Source of the DNA: Forficula auricularia
Taxonomy: Eukaryota; Arthropoda; Insecta; Dermaptera; Forficulidae
NCBI GenBank assembly: GCA_024734495.1
Contig: JALMQS010000055.1
Span: 8,963,652-9,027,651 of the forward strand
Reading direction: 5' to 3'
Length of the DNA stretch: 64,000 bases
Shown here in pieces: positions 10,893-21,489 of this stretch (the first letter of the stretch is position 1; every line of letters starts with the position of its first letter). The notes beneath the pieces were generated by a model. That model was not told where the DNA came from and ran no database searches. It saw nothing but the letters and a program-made list of their open reading frames with translations. The translations under genes were made by a program, and so were the position numbers.

Positions 10893-11790
10893 AAGCTTAT
10901 TTATTTTATTTTTATAATAATTTGTATTTTGCCGTGAATAGAAATTTTTGAAAAATACTATTCAACAATTGCTGTTCAATCAGTTAAAGTTTTTAAAATT
11001 AGGTTTACTTATATAAAAATTTGTTAATTATTCAAATAAAATTATTTTCTAGACACGGAACCCTCGGAATGCGAATTCCATTGGCACTTGGCCCCTTTAT
11101 TTATATTTATTTATATGCATTGTGATGTCATTCCGTACTGTCGTCTCTCTACTTCACAGCCAAATTAACACGTGCTATTCTTAACTTGACTAATTGTCTG
11201 AATTCAAGTGTGCGTAGTGTCTATGGTCAGGTCACTAGATAAAGATTCATTTAAAATTTTACAAATCTTTAAATTCTTTTATAGGAATCGATTTAAATTT
11301 AGCCATTTAATTAAATAAAAATTATGTAGATTTTTTTCAAGTTTAAGGATTGAGCAAGTTTTACACTTGGATAGTAGGTAGTAACATCTGTAATTCATGG
11401 GTGAATCTGATATCTAAGAATGGAAAGAGAGGAAAGGTTTTTATGGAGATGGGCTGGTAGTATTCAATGGATATTTGATGAAGTGGCACCTGAGGATAAT
11501 GAAAAGATCAGATTCCAAATAAAAGTATTTATTCGAAAGTCATTAAAATTATTTAAAAAAAGACGTTACGGTATCCACGATAAATCAAAAAAGTAAAAAG
11601 AATCGTAAAAGTCCATTCTGGTCCTAATATATGTGAATTTTCATTGCGCAGAACTGATTAGATTTTGAACTCTCTAGCTTCAGAACTTCAGGTTGAAAAA
11701 AAAAATATCTTTTTTGGATCATTTTCTCGTATGAGAAAAGCATAAACAAACATACATACAGATGTCCCAAGAAATTGTTTATTAAATGAT
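10893..11790. other. Mostly unassigned interval
   Basis: A block at 11050-11180 (CGGAACCCTCGGAATGCG, ATGCATTGTGATGTCATTCC) is less AT-rich and could be conserved non-coding sequence. 11505-11600 resembles the lead of class B ribozyme elements (CAAATAAAAGTATTTATTCGAAAGTC). No gene is supported. Confidence 0.3.
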
Positions 11791-11955
11791 AGTCCAAGAG
11801 CTGGTGACACATTTTGACTACGGATTTGATCCAACTAGCAATAATGCGTAATAGTACTGTCTATGATAGCTGTACAGGGAATGGCCAGTCTGGCTGGCTG
11901 TAGCAGATGGACCAGGTACTGCGCATGGTGTGAATGAGGTAAAAAATATGTGTTA
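11790..11955 (+). repeat. Extra copy of the foldback-internal segment
   Basis: AGTCCAAGAGCTGGTGACAC to GTGTGAATGAGGTAAAAAAT matches 12288-12455 and, reversed, 13300-13475. This solitary copy sits just outside the 1.83-kb foldback. Confidence 0.8.
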
Positions 11956-12159
11956 TTGACCATCTCTTTTTATTTTCTAATCAAATTTCCTCTTTTCAAT
12001 AAAGATTTAATGAAGAAATAGTCTAAGGGTAATGAAAAGACTAAAATTCCAAATAAAAGAATTTATTGGAAAGTCAAACAAATTTGATCCTAGTTATAAC
12101 TCCAAAACAAGCACTGTTGAAGGAGACATAAAAGAAGTAGTTAAAAGCTATCTTTTGAG

Positions 12160-12196
12160 CTCTGAAGAAGGAGGAAAGATCACCTGAAACGTCGCT
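12160..12196 (+). ncRNA. Hammerhead-like motif, class B, core complete
   Basis: CTGAAGA (12162-12168; position 7 of the core may vary), a short helix II (AGG...CCT), GAAA (12186-12189), one C-G step as helix III, then TC (12192-12193). Helix I pairing is weak, so catalytic activity is doubtful. The right arm of the foldback has a deletion over the second half of this motif. Confidence 0.5.
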
Positions 12197-12769
12197 TTTT
12201 TAAACAGAGCAAATAATGTAACAATAATTTATTTTAATCTAAATTTATACTTTTCATTATTATTGAGCTGCCTCTTTATCAAAACTTCATAGTCCAAGAG
12301 CTGGTGACACATTTTGACTACTGATTTGACTCAACTAGCAATAATGCGTAATAGTACCGTCTATGATAGTTGTACAGGGAATGACTAGTCTGGCTGGCTG
12401 TAGCAGGTGGACCAGGTACTGCGGATGGTGTGAATGAGGTAAAAAATATGTGTTAAAAAATATTTTTGACCCAGAATGAAATTATAAAAATTATAATTTA
12501 TAGTCAATTATAAACATAATATATTCACCCCAGACCATTTGAGTGGTGGGACGTGGAACCAGACCACCCCAAAGTGTATTTTTACAACATGAAAAAAAAT
12601 ATTTTTGATGCACGCTGAAATTTTAATAGCGTGTTAAGTAAAATTTACTAAAATATTAATTGTTTTTAAAATGATTCAGCTTCTAAATTAAATTAATTTG
12701 TAACATATATAAATTAATTATTGGTTTCATAATTTTGTTGATTTCAAATATTAAATCTTCTTATTGTTA

Positions 12770-12871
12770 CTAATTGTTATTATCTGAATCTTTTATTGAC
12801 TGGTTAGCTCTTAACAGTGCCGGCTTGTTTATAGATTTCTTGACTCCTTGTGAAACACCACCAACTCCAAC
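12770..12871 (-). CDS. Exon-like frame in the foldback core (33 residues)
   Basis: On the minus strand a T/A-rich tract ends in TTTTAG, followed by 33 codons beginning VGVGGVSQGVKKS and ending DSDNNN, then TAG at 12770-12772. The Gly/Val start and Lys/Asp/Asn tail look like a real C-terminus, but it is short and no upstream exon is recognised. It may be a captured host exon or the last exon of the foldback's own gene. Family unknown. Confidence 0.25.
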   Translation of the reverse strand, partial: VGVGGVSQGVKKSINKPALLRANQSIKDSDNNN

Positions 12872-13799
12872 CTAAAATAATTTTAATTATTATCGTTACT
12901 TATGCAAAATATTCAAAATATTTATTTACTTATTTACAAAAAAAATGAATTTGATTACAGAAAAAATAAAAATATTCAGTTTATCGCAAAATATTTATTT
13001 ATTTACAGAAATATTTTTTTTCATGTTGTAAAAATACACTTTGGGGTGGTCTGGTTCCACGTCCCACCACTCATATAGACTGGGGTGAATATATTATGTT
13101 TATCATTGACTATAAATTATAATTTTTATAATTTCATTCTGGGTCAAAAATATTTTTTTTCATGTTGTAAAAATACACTTTGGGGTGGTCTGGTTCCACG
13201 TCCCACCACTCAAATGGACTGGGGTGAATATATTATGTTTATAATTGACTATAAATTATAATTTTTATAATTTCATTCTGGGTCAAAAATATTTTTTAAC
13301 ACATAGTTTTATACCTCATTCACACCATGCAGTACCCGGTCCACCTGCTACATACAGTCAGCCAGACTGGCCATTCCCTGTACAACTATCATAAACTATC
13401 ATGGTACTATTACGCATTATTGCTAGTTGGGTCAAATCCGTTGTCAAAATGTGTCACCAGCTCTTGGACTATGAAGTTTTGATAAAGAGGCAGCTCAATA
13501 ATAATGAAAAGTATAAATTTAGATTAAAATAGATTATTGTTACAGTACATTATTTGCTCTGTTTAAAAAGCTTTCCTCCTCTGAAGAGGTTAATAAAGAT
13601 AGCTTTTAACTACCTCTTTGATGTCTCCTTCAACAGTGCTTGTTTTGGAGTTATAACTAGGATCAAATTTGTTTGACTTTCCAATAAATTCTTTTATTTG
13701 GAATTTAGTCTTTTCATTACCCTTAGACTATTTCTTCATTAAATCTTTATTGAAAAGAGGAAATTTGATTAGAAAATAAAAAGAGATGGGCAAGTACTA

Positions 13800-13975
13800 A
13801 ATCTGAAGTGTTATGGATTATTTTTATGTCAGAAGTGTTGTTTCGAAATCCTCAAAATATTCTAGCAAAATATATAGTTTGGCTGTAACTATGTTAAGAT
13901 TTAGAATCATGTGATTGTTATATTGATAAAGATGAATTATTTGAGTAAAAAAAATTTCCGCGTTCTATATATAAG
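13800..13975. other. AT-rich interval, nothing recognised
   Basis: No gene, motif or repeat is supported. Confidence 0.35.
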
Positions 13976-13978
13976 ATC

Positions 13979-14060
13979 AGGCTACACAGCGGTGAGCTAG
14001 CCAAGTAGCCGAATTGCATTTTTGACATTCGGGTTCAATTCCTGAACATAATAAAAATAA
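13979..14060 (+). repeat. tRNA-like sequence, possible SINE head
   Basis: TGAGCTAGCCAAGTAGCC resembles an A box and TTCGGGTTCAATTCCTGAA a B box with T-arm pairing, spaced as in a tRNA. No complete cloverleaf, poly-A tail or TSD was found. Confidence 0.35.
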
Positions 14061-14289
14061 TCCATATCACCTCGAATTTAGTAGATTACCATCTGATTTG
14101 ATTTTCTATAGAGATTTTAACTCTACTGTTATTGGTATTTGTATATTATAAGAAAATAATTCAATATATAAAAAAATGACTGACTCACTAACGGAGTTTT
14201 AATTATTATTATTATTTTTTTAATATATGATCTAAGAAAATACGAATTTAAATTTTTGAGTCATCGCTATACTGCTTAACCTATTGAGA

Positions 14290-15160
14290 TGAACATAATA
14301 AAATGAAAGTACAAATTAAACACAATATAAATAATTATCTTTTTCCTATTTAGAGAAAATCTTGTGTAGGTTGCGAACTATTTTTTCCTCCGCATTCAGA
14401 GGCAAATTCAAAGACCCCTAGCGGTCGCGGCTCTAAGTTCGGCACCCTTATAATCTGCTTGTGAATACGTTACTCGTGGTTAGTGATAAATATAAATATA
14501 TATCAATGTTAATTACTTACACACCTACATATATACCCCTTTCAGGAAAAAGATTAAGGTGAATTCTCTATTTGCTTATATCTATTATAGGAAATTATTA
14601 AGATGATGGATGAATTTTAGTTTTAGCTCGAAGGGTTAATTAGAAGAATGCTCGCCGGGCTTGGGTTGGAGATCTTCAGAGATTAAAATCTTTTTGGCGC
14701 GTAAAGCCAAAAAATGCTATTTTAAAATAAGAATTTGCACACTGGAGGTAGAAAATTGCTTTAAATAAAATATTGGCACAAAGCCCGCATTTATTGCCTT
14801 TTCGTTACAATTTCTTGGCAAACTTTAAACACAACGTGTATAAGATTACTTCTTCGCTTCAGAGAGCATAGACACCTCCGTGAGTTGACCCCTTCAACGA
14901 GGTTCAGCAACTGATTTTTCTTCGAGAGGCTTGCTGCCTTTATAAGCCTGGCGGCTCTAATTAGTAATTAAACTGATTGGTTAATTGTTCGCGGTTTTCG
15001 GGTGACGTATTCGTAAATATTGCCTGCGCCGCGCGGCGTGATTATCAAAAGGGCGTGGCTCAGCTGTTCAGCTGTCAGTTGATCGGAAGACTCTGACCCG
15101 GTAAACAACAAGCGCCTTTTCTCCAAGGCGAAAATGAATCTTTATCTTTAAAAAGCATTT
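14290..15160. other. Mixed-composition interval, no gene identified
   Basis: Parts at 14360-14460 and 14820-15130 are clearly less AT-rich, with CGCGCGGCG, GGCGTGGCTCAGCTG and a TATA-like GCCTTTATAAGCC. There is no long open frame on either strand. It may hold a regulatory element or an LTR-like repeat; neither can be shown. Confidence 0.3.
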
Positions 15161-15184
15161 TACATTGAAAGTAGTAGAGAATAA

Positions 15185-15450
15185 AATCCGTATAATAATA
15201 AAACTTGAGTAAGATAGCGAGGTAGGTTTCACAAAAAAAGAAATAAAACAAAATTGGAGTTTTGAATTCGATATATTTCGAGGTTAGTCCATCATCAGGA
15301 GTCTAAGAAAACTGATTATATATTGGAACCCTAACCCCCGAAATATATCGAATTCAACTAATTTGTTTGCTCTTTTGTGAAATTTTGTATATACCTCAAG
15401 TTTTATTATTATATTAAAATGTTTCACCTAGAACCAACACCGAACTCCTT
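15185..15450. mobile_element. Class C ribozyme palindrome with conserved tail
   Basis: Two arms (about 15190-15285 and 15330-15415) are inverted: AATTCGATATATTTCG on the left matches CGAAATATATCGAATT on the right. TTTATTATTATATTAAAATG then leads into TTTCACCTAGAACC. The tail also occurs at 39282-39320, 42215-42260 and 60045-60090, defining one repeat family. Hammerhead-like cores face each other in the arms. Confidence 0.68.
15262..15300 (-). ncRNA. Hammerhead-like motif, class C, core complete
   Basis: On the minus strand: CTGATGA (15298-15292), a weak helix II (GG...CC), GAAA (15279-15276), self-complementary TATA as helix III, then TC (15271-15270). The opposite-strand partner near 15311-15350 reads CTGATTA and is therefore degenerate. 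Confidence 0.5.
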
Positions 15451-15459
15451 AAAAGTTAA

Positions 15460-16170
15460 TAAAATCCTACACTATTTTATTTTTATTCTCTAAAAATCTA
15501 CTACTTTTTCTTTAATAGCAAGAGTTTCTAACTCACTTTGGATTCTTCAAAAGTAATAATAATAAATAATTGATAATTGCCTTAAATAGTAGCTATATAA
15601 CCTCAAAATGCATGTTTTCTCTAATTTTGAAACTTAAAATAATATGTGGAAAGAAGTTTTTATCAGATTCGACGCTTTAATCAAATGACTCATGGCCCGA
15701 ATCAATTTCATGATATCTATTTGACCCGCGGGGCGTTAATTACCGTTCTTTGGTCGCGACAAAATATTTTCTTCACTTACAAACTTTCTGTCATCCATGT
15801 CTAGCATAATAATGTTGAAAGCACCCGAACTCATTATATCCCGGAAGTTAAGCAATATGCAAAGATATTAGTTTTCAAAATAAATAGGTGACTGTCTAGG
15901 ACAGGGGTCGTCGAACAGGGGTAAATTACTCGAAAATATTGGAGTTAAAGAGGTTTATATATGTCGATAGAAATCTCAACAAAAAATATTAAATATAATT
16001 AAATATGTTGAAAACAAAATTATTGATTGATTTGTGTACATAAATATTTTCTAAAACAATATAGAAACGTTTATTAAAACCAAACGTTTAAGGAGAAATT
16101 CTCCCTTTATGAATAAAATTTTTGAAAAAATCTGAAAAAATAGTTACTTTAATAAATAATACGATAATGA
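15460..16170. other. AT-rich interval with a hAT-like end
   Basis: CAGGGGTCGTCGAACAGGGG at 15904 resembles the start of the hAT remnant at 39627. No partner end or gene is seen. Confidence 0.35.
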
Positions 16171-16180
16171 TAAATCAATT

Positions 16181-16414
16181 CATCATCATCATCATCATCA
16201 TCAACCTGTCGATAGCGACATATCCACTGCTGAATATAGGCCTCTTCCATCAAATGGAAGGGGGTTGGCATTAAGTCACCACGCTTGCCAGACGGATTGG
16301 TGACTAGGAATCAGATTATAGCCGGTCAAATATCAATGCAGGGACTCGGACTCGAACCCGGGACTCCTGCTTAGAAGGCTAGTGTCTTTAAGCTCTCGGC
16401 TAATCCGATTCCCT
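16181..16414 (-). mobile_element. tRNA-derived SINE, family S2, with (TGA)n tail
   Basis: The minus strand starts with GGAATCGGATTAGCCGAGAG (A-box region) and has CCCGGGTTCGAGTCCG as B box. The 3' part contains CAGCAGTGGATATGTCGC and ends in a (GAT)n/(TGA)n run at 16181-16200. Such GATGATGAT-type ends are typical of insect RTE LINEs, suggesting an RTE partner. The 6-bp TSD TCAATT lies at 16175-16180 and 16415-16420. Confidence 0.86.
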
Positions 16415-16602
16415 TCAATTATAAACAAATAAATATTTCTAAAATAGACATCAAAATCTAGAATTTATAAACGTAAATATCCGATTAGAACGTCCCATGC
16501 TTTTTGACTTAATGTTTATTAGGTTATTACATTATTTTGTACTTTTTAGAGAATTACTGACAAAAGCGTGTTATTTAGTTTTTTAAAATTATAATTTATT
16601 TT

Positions 16603-17503
16603 ACTTTACCATACAGGGTATGGTCAAGTATTGTAATCGTGCATGAAAAAAGGGGGTTTTTCCCTTCTTTTTTTCAAAATATCTAAAAAACAGATGAAAC
16701 TATTTCGATTAAAAAAATTGAGCGAAACCATGGCATTTCGCTCTACAAAAAAGCTCTAATAAGTGAACATCGAAAAAATTATATTTTTCGAGATAATAAT
16801 TGTTTTGTCAAAATGTCTGTTAGTCTGTCTGTTAGTTATTTAGTTTGTTAGTTAATTAGTCTGTGCGTTACCAAATTTTTGTGGACGAGCTAGCTCAAAA
16901 ACTAGTGGGAATATCGAAACCAAATTTCACACGTAGTTTTGGCCCATTGAGATTAAGAATAGAAGCGAGCAATAAAACTAATAGGAGACCCGGCTCTAAC
17001 CAACTCACTCGACTCCCTGGCTCACTGAAGAACCGTTTCGGCCCTTTCCCTGTACTACAGATACTATCACGGTGTCTGTTCAGTCGCGACTTATAACCCT
17101 CAGTTATTAAAGACCCGTATCCACAGATACCTTCGACCCCCGCCCAACCCATAAAATTCTTTCTTCTTCTTTTCACGATGGAGGGGCCAACCCAGGCCTT
17201 TAGGGGTTGCACCTTTTTGGTGTAACTCCTTCTCTCGTCATTATCATAAAAAAAGAGTCTAATTAGATTTGGGTGCATATCGACCCAAAATTAAGGTGGG
17301 TGGAGGGGGGGTTAAAAATTAAAAAAATAGGTCGTTGGGGGGGGGGGGCAAAAATGAAAATCTTGGCCATTTAACAAACTCAACCAATATTTGTATACAT
17401 AGTCAGTGGGTCCCCAGGAGTCATAAATGCAAAAACTAAAAGAAGGGGCTAGGTTGTATGGTAAAGTCAAGTGGTTGTGCCACATCAGAACACGTCATCT
17501 TAT
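16603..17503 (+). mobile_element. ACTTTACCATACA family element (R), copy 2, carrying a LINE fragment
   Basis: Same start, internal blocks and end as copy 1. Between GAGATTAAGA and GTCTAATTAGATTT, where copy 1 reads on directly, about 295 bp of LINE sequence is inserted. Confidence 0.75.
16957..17253 (+). pseudogene. 5'-truncated LINE fragment with internal deletion
   Basis: Matches the 3' end of the LINE at 54854-56340, from AGAAGCGAGCAAT onward, ending with TTTTTGGTGTAACTCCTTCTC and an A run. About 175 bp of the full copy (roughly 55975-56147) is missing, the joint falling at GTCAGTCGCGACTTATAAC-like sequence with a CG microhomology. The target repeat is duplicated for only a few bases (AAGA). 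This confirms retroposition of the LINE's 3' end. Confidence 0.85.
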
Positions 17504-17860
17504 TTTACTTTTTAGTCTTAATTATTTTTATATTGAAAAGTTGTGGAATTTAATAGAATTAAAGTTTTTATTTTTATATAATTTCATTTAAATTGAGTAG
17601 GTAAACAAATATTTTTATAGAAAAATGCTTGTGGAATTTAACAGAAAAAATCGAGCCCAAACGAGTCAGTTACATACATACAAACATACAGGTGAAACTA
17701 ATAAAAGCGTGTTAATGAAACAATATCATTTCTCCAAAATTGTAAGTTAAAAAGACTTCAATTAAAATTTTTGTTAAATTCCTACTCCAAGATTTCTATA
17801 AATGCATATCTATTGAATAACTTAATTTCATCTGCTCGTTGTAAAAAATCAATTGATTAA
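17504..17860. other. AT-rich spacer between R copies 2 and 3
   Basis: No gene or motif is supported. Confidence 0.35.
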
Positions 17861-18175
17861 AATGTAGTCAATATGAGGTTTGAGAACTTAATTTAAAAAA
17901 AAAAAAAAGGCGCGGATAGAGAAATCATTTTTTTGGTGTCTGTTACATTTAAGAATCGGCAAAGACAAGTCAATACAAGTTTTCTGCAAAGAAAAGTCAG
18001 TTACTCTAAAAGTGCCCAAATCAAGTTGATCCCAATAACTCTCATATAATCTTCCTTCTACATAAATTATAATCCATTGGATCAATCTAAATATTAAAAT
18101 ACATAGTTTTAATTGATAATTTTTTTTTATTAAACAAAAAATAAATTTAAATTTAAAAGTCAATTTGAAATATTG
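17860..18175 (-). repeat. Three-copy repeat Q, copy 1
   Basis: Homologous to 51650-52015 and 52545-52735. The minus strand shares the peptide-like string IIIYVEGRLYESYWDQLDLG with them. Conserved landmarks on the plus strand are AGTTGATCCCAATA and CTTCTACATAAATTATAATCC. It may derive from a transposon gene; no complete frame survives. Confidence 0.6.
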
Positions 18176-18247
18176 GTCCAGTGGCCAGAAATCTACGATC
18201 TAAAGCCCACCCCCATAATTTTTTGCCAGCCCCCCCCAAAAAAAAAT

Positions 18248-19156
18248 AAGCTGACGTGTTCTGATGTGGCCATCCACTTGACTTTACCATACAACCTGGC
18301 CCCTCACTTATATTTAATATTTAATAAAATTATTTATAATCATGTAGGGGGGGGTTAGTTTTTGCATTTTTAGACTCCTGGGACCCACTGATTATGAATA
18401 CAAAATTTGGTTTAGTTTGCTCAAACGACCTAGATTTTTAATTTTTAACCCCCTCGACTCCCCTTAATTTTGAGTCGATATGCACCAAAATCTAATCAGC
18501 TCTTAATCTCAATGAACCAAAACTACGTGTGAAATTTGGTTTCGATATTCATCACTAGTTTTGAGCTAGCTCGTCCACAAATTTGGTAACGCACAGACTA
18601 ACTAGCTAACTAACAGACATCTTGACAAAACAATTATTATCTCAAAAAATATAATTTTTTCCATGTTCACTGTAGCGCTCGCTCTCGCTCATGGCGACGA
18701 GCCTTGAGACACGGCCGCTAGATGACTCAGTCGGATCGTCGCTTTTGCATGAGTGAAATATTATCAGCCATGCTATATTAAAGCGACTCGATTTCGACTG
18801 GAGAAGCGAACAGATTCGAACATTCGGATCTGGAGGGGCCACCGCCATCCAGCAGCCCCTCCCCTGCACACACCCATGAGAACACGCAACCTACAACTCT
18901 GCACTCCAACAGATTGTTAGGACCCCATCGACTTGATGGGGATCGCGGCACAAAGCGCCACACAGCACTCACCTCAAGAGAGCCCTAACAACATTCACTT
19001 ATTAGAGCTTTTTTGTAGACCTAAATGTCATGGTTTTGCTCAATTTTTTTAATAGAAATAGTTTCAGCCGTTTTTTAGATATTTTGAAAAAAGAAGGAAA
19101 AAAACGACTTTTTCATGCACGATTACAATACTTGACCATACACTGTATGGTAAAGT
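18248..19156 (-). mobile_element. ACTTTACCATACA family element (R), copy 3, with GC-rich insertion
   Basis: Reverse orientation relative to copies 1 and 2; ends at TGTATGGTAAAGT. It forms a large inverted pair with copy 2 across about 740 bp. The block near the first end is interrupted by 18672-18992. Confidence 0.72.
18672..18992. mobile_element. 321-bp GC-rich insertion of unknown family
   Basis: Sequence foreign to the R family sits between CCATGTTCACT and ATTCACTTATTAG, giving a TSD of at least TTCACT (18666-18671 and 18993-18998). It starts GTAGCGCTCGCTCTCGC and ends GAGAGCCCTAACAACA. It has no A tail and no inverted ends. The open frames inside show no recognisable domain. It could be a short retroposed RNA or a non-autonomous DNA element. 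Confidence 0.5.
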
Positions 19157-19496
19157 AATAATGGCTCTCTTTTTTTATTATAGATCTCTTTTATAGTAAA
19201 TTTCATTTTTTCTGGTTTCCTTTAGCTTAAAATTTAATAATTTTAATTTTTTAAGAGCACCTCTCCTTTATCCTACTATACGAGGTATGGTGAAATATTT
19301 GTTGCTTTTTTGAGATTCGGATTTTCGAAAAATCGTACCTCCACTTTTAGTATTGGGATATATCTCGATTTTTCGAAATTTTGAGTTATCCCTACCAGAT
19401 TGTACCTAATATGTATTTATTTTTCATGCATCATTAAAAACACTTCGAAGAATTTAATATGATTTAATACTATTCCTCTAAAATTAATATATAATA
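19157..19496. other. AT-rich repeat-like interval
   Basis: CTACTATACGAGGTATGGTG and following poly-T/GAAAAATCG text resemble diverged R-family sequence. No gene is visible. Confidence 0.3.
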
Positions 19497-19497
19497 A

Positions 19498-19829
19498 TTT
19501 TTTTTTATGAAAATGATGAGAGCAGGAGTTACATCAAAAAGGTGCAACCCCTAACGGCCTGGGTTGGCCCCTCCATCGTGAAAAGAAGAAGAAAGAATTT
19601 TATGGCCTGGGCGGGGGTCGAAGGTATCTGTGGATACGGGTCTTAAATAGCTGAAGGTTATAAGTCGCAGGAAAGATGGTGGCAGGGAGCGAGTTCCAGT
19701 CTCTGGAGGTCATAGGGATAAAAGAGTTGGCGAAAGCGCTTTTTCGACTTTTATCCAATTTGACAGCGAAGGGGTGCTGAGCGTTTGAAAACCGTGTGTT
19801 TCTCGTAAAGAGGGCATTATGGGGATAAT
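19498..19829 (-). pseudogene. 5'-truncated LINE 3' end (minus strand)
   Basis: Reverse-orientation copy of about the last 330 bp of the 54854-56340 LINE. It has a poly-T start (the A tail), then the GGTGCAACCCCTAACGGCC segment, and runs back to CATTATGGGGAT. It encodes the C-terminal RDWNSLP region in broken form and is truncated at its 5' end, as usual for target-primed reverse transcription. Confidence 0.85.
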
Positions 19830-20565
19830 TGATAAATGCAATATATTTTAGGAATATTAATTAAACTAATAAGAGTATCAAAACAAAATTATATATTGAG
19901 ATTAAGACCTCCCGGAGGGTAAACAGTTTTTTACCCTTTGTCTGATTTTGACCAAATTTTGATCAGTTAGCTTTCAAGACTTTAAATAATTTGTTTATCA
20001 TTACCCGTTTAATCAATAATATTTACTTAATTATTTATGTTTTAATAAGTTTCACATGTGTGCCAAGATTAAGAATTCACTGACTAAAAAATATGTATTA
20101 ACCTCTAAATTTTTTTTATTAAATTCACTTATAGTGTATTTTGGGTTGACACAAGTTTCATATTTTGATATAGAAATCATTTCCAAATTATAATTTTATG
20201 ATTCTCATTTCCGCTCTTCTCTGTTCCTAATTATTTATTTCCGATAATTCTTTCTTTTTTCTATTCTAAATCATTATTTTGAATCGACGTCATCAATTGG
20301 CAACCACACTACGCAGCAACATTTAATTATACAAACAGGTCCTTTGCTGGCTAAACGCCAGTGAAAATTGAGAGAGTGTTTTTGCCAAAAACTGATATAA
20401 TTTTAACAAATTCGAATATTTCATTGGTCTCATAAATTGACCGCTAATTAAATACTGAGATTGTTTTAAGATTTATAATTACATTGGTAATATTTATTTT
20501 CTCTCTAGTGAATTCACTCCTTTAAGGGATTCCCAAGTGAGCTAATACACCACTTAATGTATTTG
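19830..20565. other. AT-rich interval
   Basis: No gene or repeat identified. Confidence 0.35.
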
Positions 20566-20570
20566 AAATA

Positions 20571-21486
20571 TTAGGTTGATGCATAATTATGGAACGTTTG
20601 TATTTGCGCGTTTTTCTTTAGCCAAACATGGCGTTTTGTTTATTTTTTTATAAAAACAATCTTCTCTATTTATAGTTAATAAAAATGCGTGTCGAAAACC
20701 ATATTCATATTTGTCATATTATGCTCTACCATTACGAGAAAGGATGGAAGGCAGCACAGTCATTTCGAGATCTCAACGAACTTTTTGGCGAAGAAACAAT
20801 TACTGGTAGTGTAGTACGGAAGTGGTTTGCCCGTTTCAAATCAGGTGACACTAGTTTGGAGGATAAAGAAGGAAGAGGTCAGCCATCGGATTTTGATGAT
20901 CAGGCACTTCTGACAGCCGTGGAAGAGGATGAAAGCCTTACAACAAGAATGCTGGCTGCAGACTTCAATGTCGTCCAATCAACGATCGTTCGAAGCCTCA
21001 AAAAGCTTGGCAAGGTATGGAAATTGGCTGGATGGGTCCCCCACGAACTCTCCGACAACAACAAGGCTGATCGCGTTCAAATTTTTACCGATTTTACCGA
21101 TAACGCACGTCCACATGTTGAACGCCGGGTCGTCGAATTCATCGCCAATAAGGGCTGGGATCTACTCCCACATCCGCCGTACTCACCGACCGAAGCACCG
21201 ACGGACTATCACATCAACCGCTCTTTGAAAAACTGGCAAAAGACTAAGATCTACGACGATTTGGATGACTTGGTGGCCGATGTCAAAGCGTGGATTGCCT
21301 CCAAGAATCGTGACTTCTTCGTCCGTGGAATCGACCGACTGCCAAGCAAATGGGAAGCAGTTATTGAAGTAGATGGTGAATAGGTTCCCGAATAATCATT
21401 TAAACATGTTTTTGTTAAATTTTATTATTGTTTTTGATGAATAAAAATATTTTTAAAAAACGTTCCATAATTATGCATCAACCTAA
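20571..21486 (+). mobile_element. mariner element with internal deletion
   Basis: Inverted repeats of about 28 bp begin TTAGGTTGATGCATAATTAT and are identical on both ends, each next to a TA (20569-20570 and 21487-21488). The element is 916 bp against about 1.3 kb for complete mariners. Identical ends suggest recent mobility, presumably with transposase supplied elsewhere. Confidence 0.93.
20685..21383 (+). CDS. mariner transposase, in-frame internal deletion (232 residues)
   Basis: The N-terminal part carries the paired helix-turn-helix region: RDLNELFGEETITGSVVRKW, then FKSGDTSLEDKEGRGQPSDF. A second HTH (ESLTTRMLAADFNVVQSTI) and the WVPHEL segment follow. After RVQIFTDF the protein jumps directly to TDNARPHVERR, skipping about 110 residues that normally include the first catalytic Asp. 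The second Asp (in DNARPH) and third Asp (in APTDYH) remain with exactly 34 residues between them, as in DD34D enzymes. The joint contains TTTTACCGA twice in a row, suggesting deletion between short direct repeats. The frame stays open to a TAG at 21381-21383. It can bind DNA in principle but cannot be catalytic. Confidence 0.9.
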   Translation: MRVENHIHICHIMLYHYEKGWKAAQSFRDLNELFGEETITGSVVRKWFARFKSGDTSLEDKEGRGQPSDFDDQALLTAVEEDESLTTRMLAADFNVVQSTIVRSLKKLGKVWKLAGWVPHELSDNNKADRVQIFTDFTDNARPHVERRVVEFIANKGWDLLPHPPYSPTEAPTDYHINRSLKNWQKTKIYDDLDDLVADVKAWIASKNRDFFVRGIDRLPSKWEAVIEVDGE

Positions 21487-21489
21487 TAC

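Larger units (their letters stand above)
11960..13790. mobile_element. 1.83-kb foldback element with arms of about 640 bp
   Basis: The left arm (11960-12608) begins CCATCTCTTTTTATTTTC and its reverse complement forms the right arm (13150-13790). A further partial copy of the arm's inner end at 13010-13150 makes a local tandem. The central 400 bp or so (12610-13010) differs from the arms. The left arm contains a class B hammerhead-like motif (12162-12193); the right arm has lost that stretch. No matching TSD was found at the ends. It could be a foldback transposon or an inverted dimer of a ribozyme-bearing retroelement. Confidence 0.75.

Noticed and set aside
16181..16203. CRISPR-like or functional short array at the TCA run
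   Set aside because: It is the simple-repeat tail of SINE S2.
16895..17278. 127-residue minus-strand frame
   Set aside because: Antisense of the LINE fragment inserted in R copy 2.
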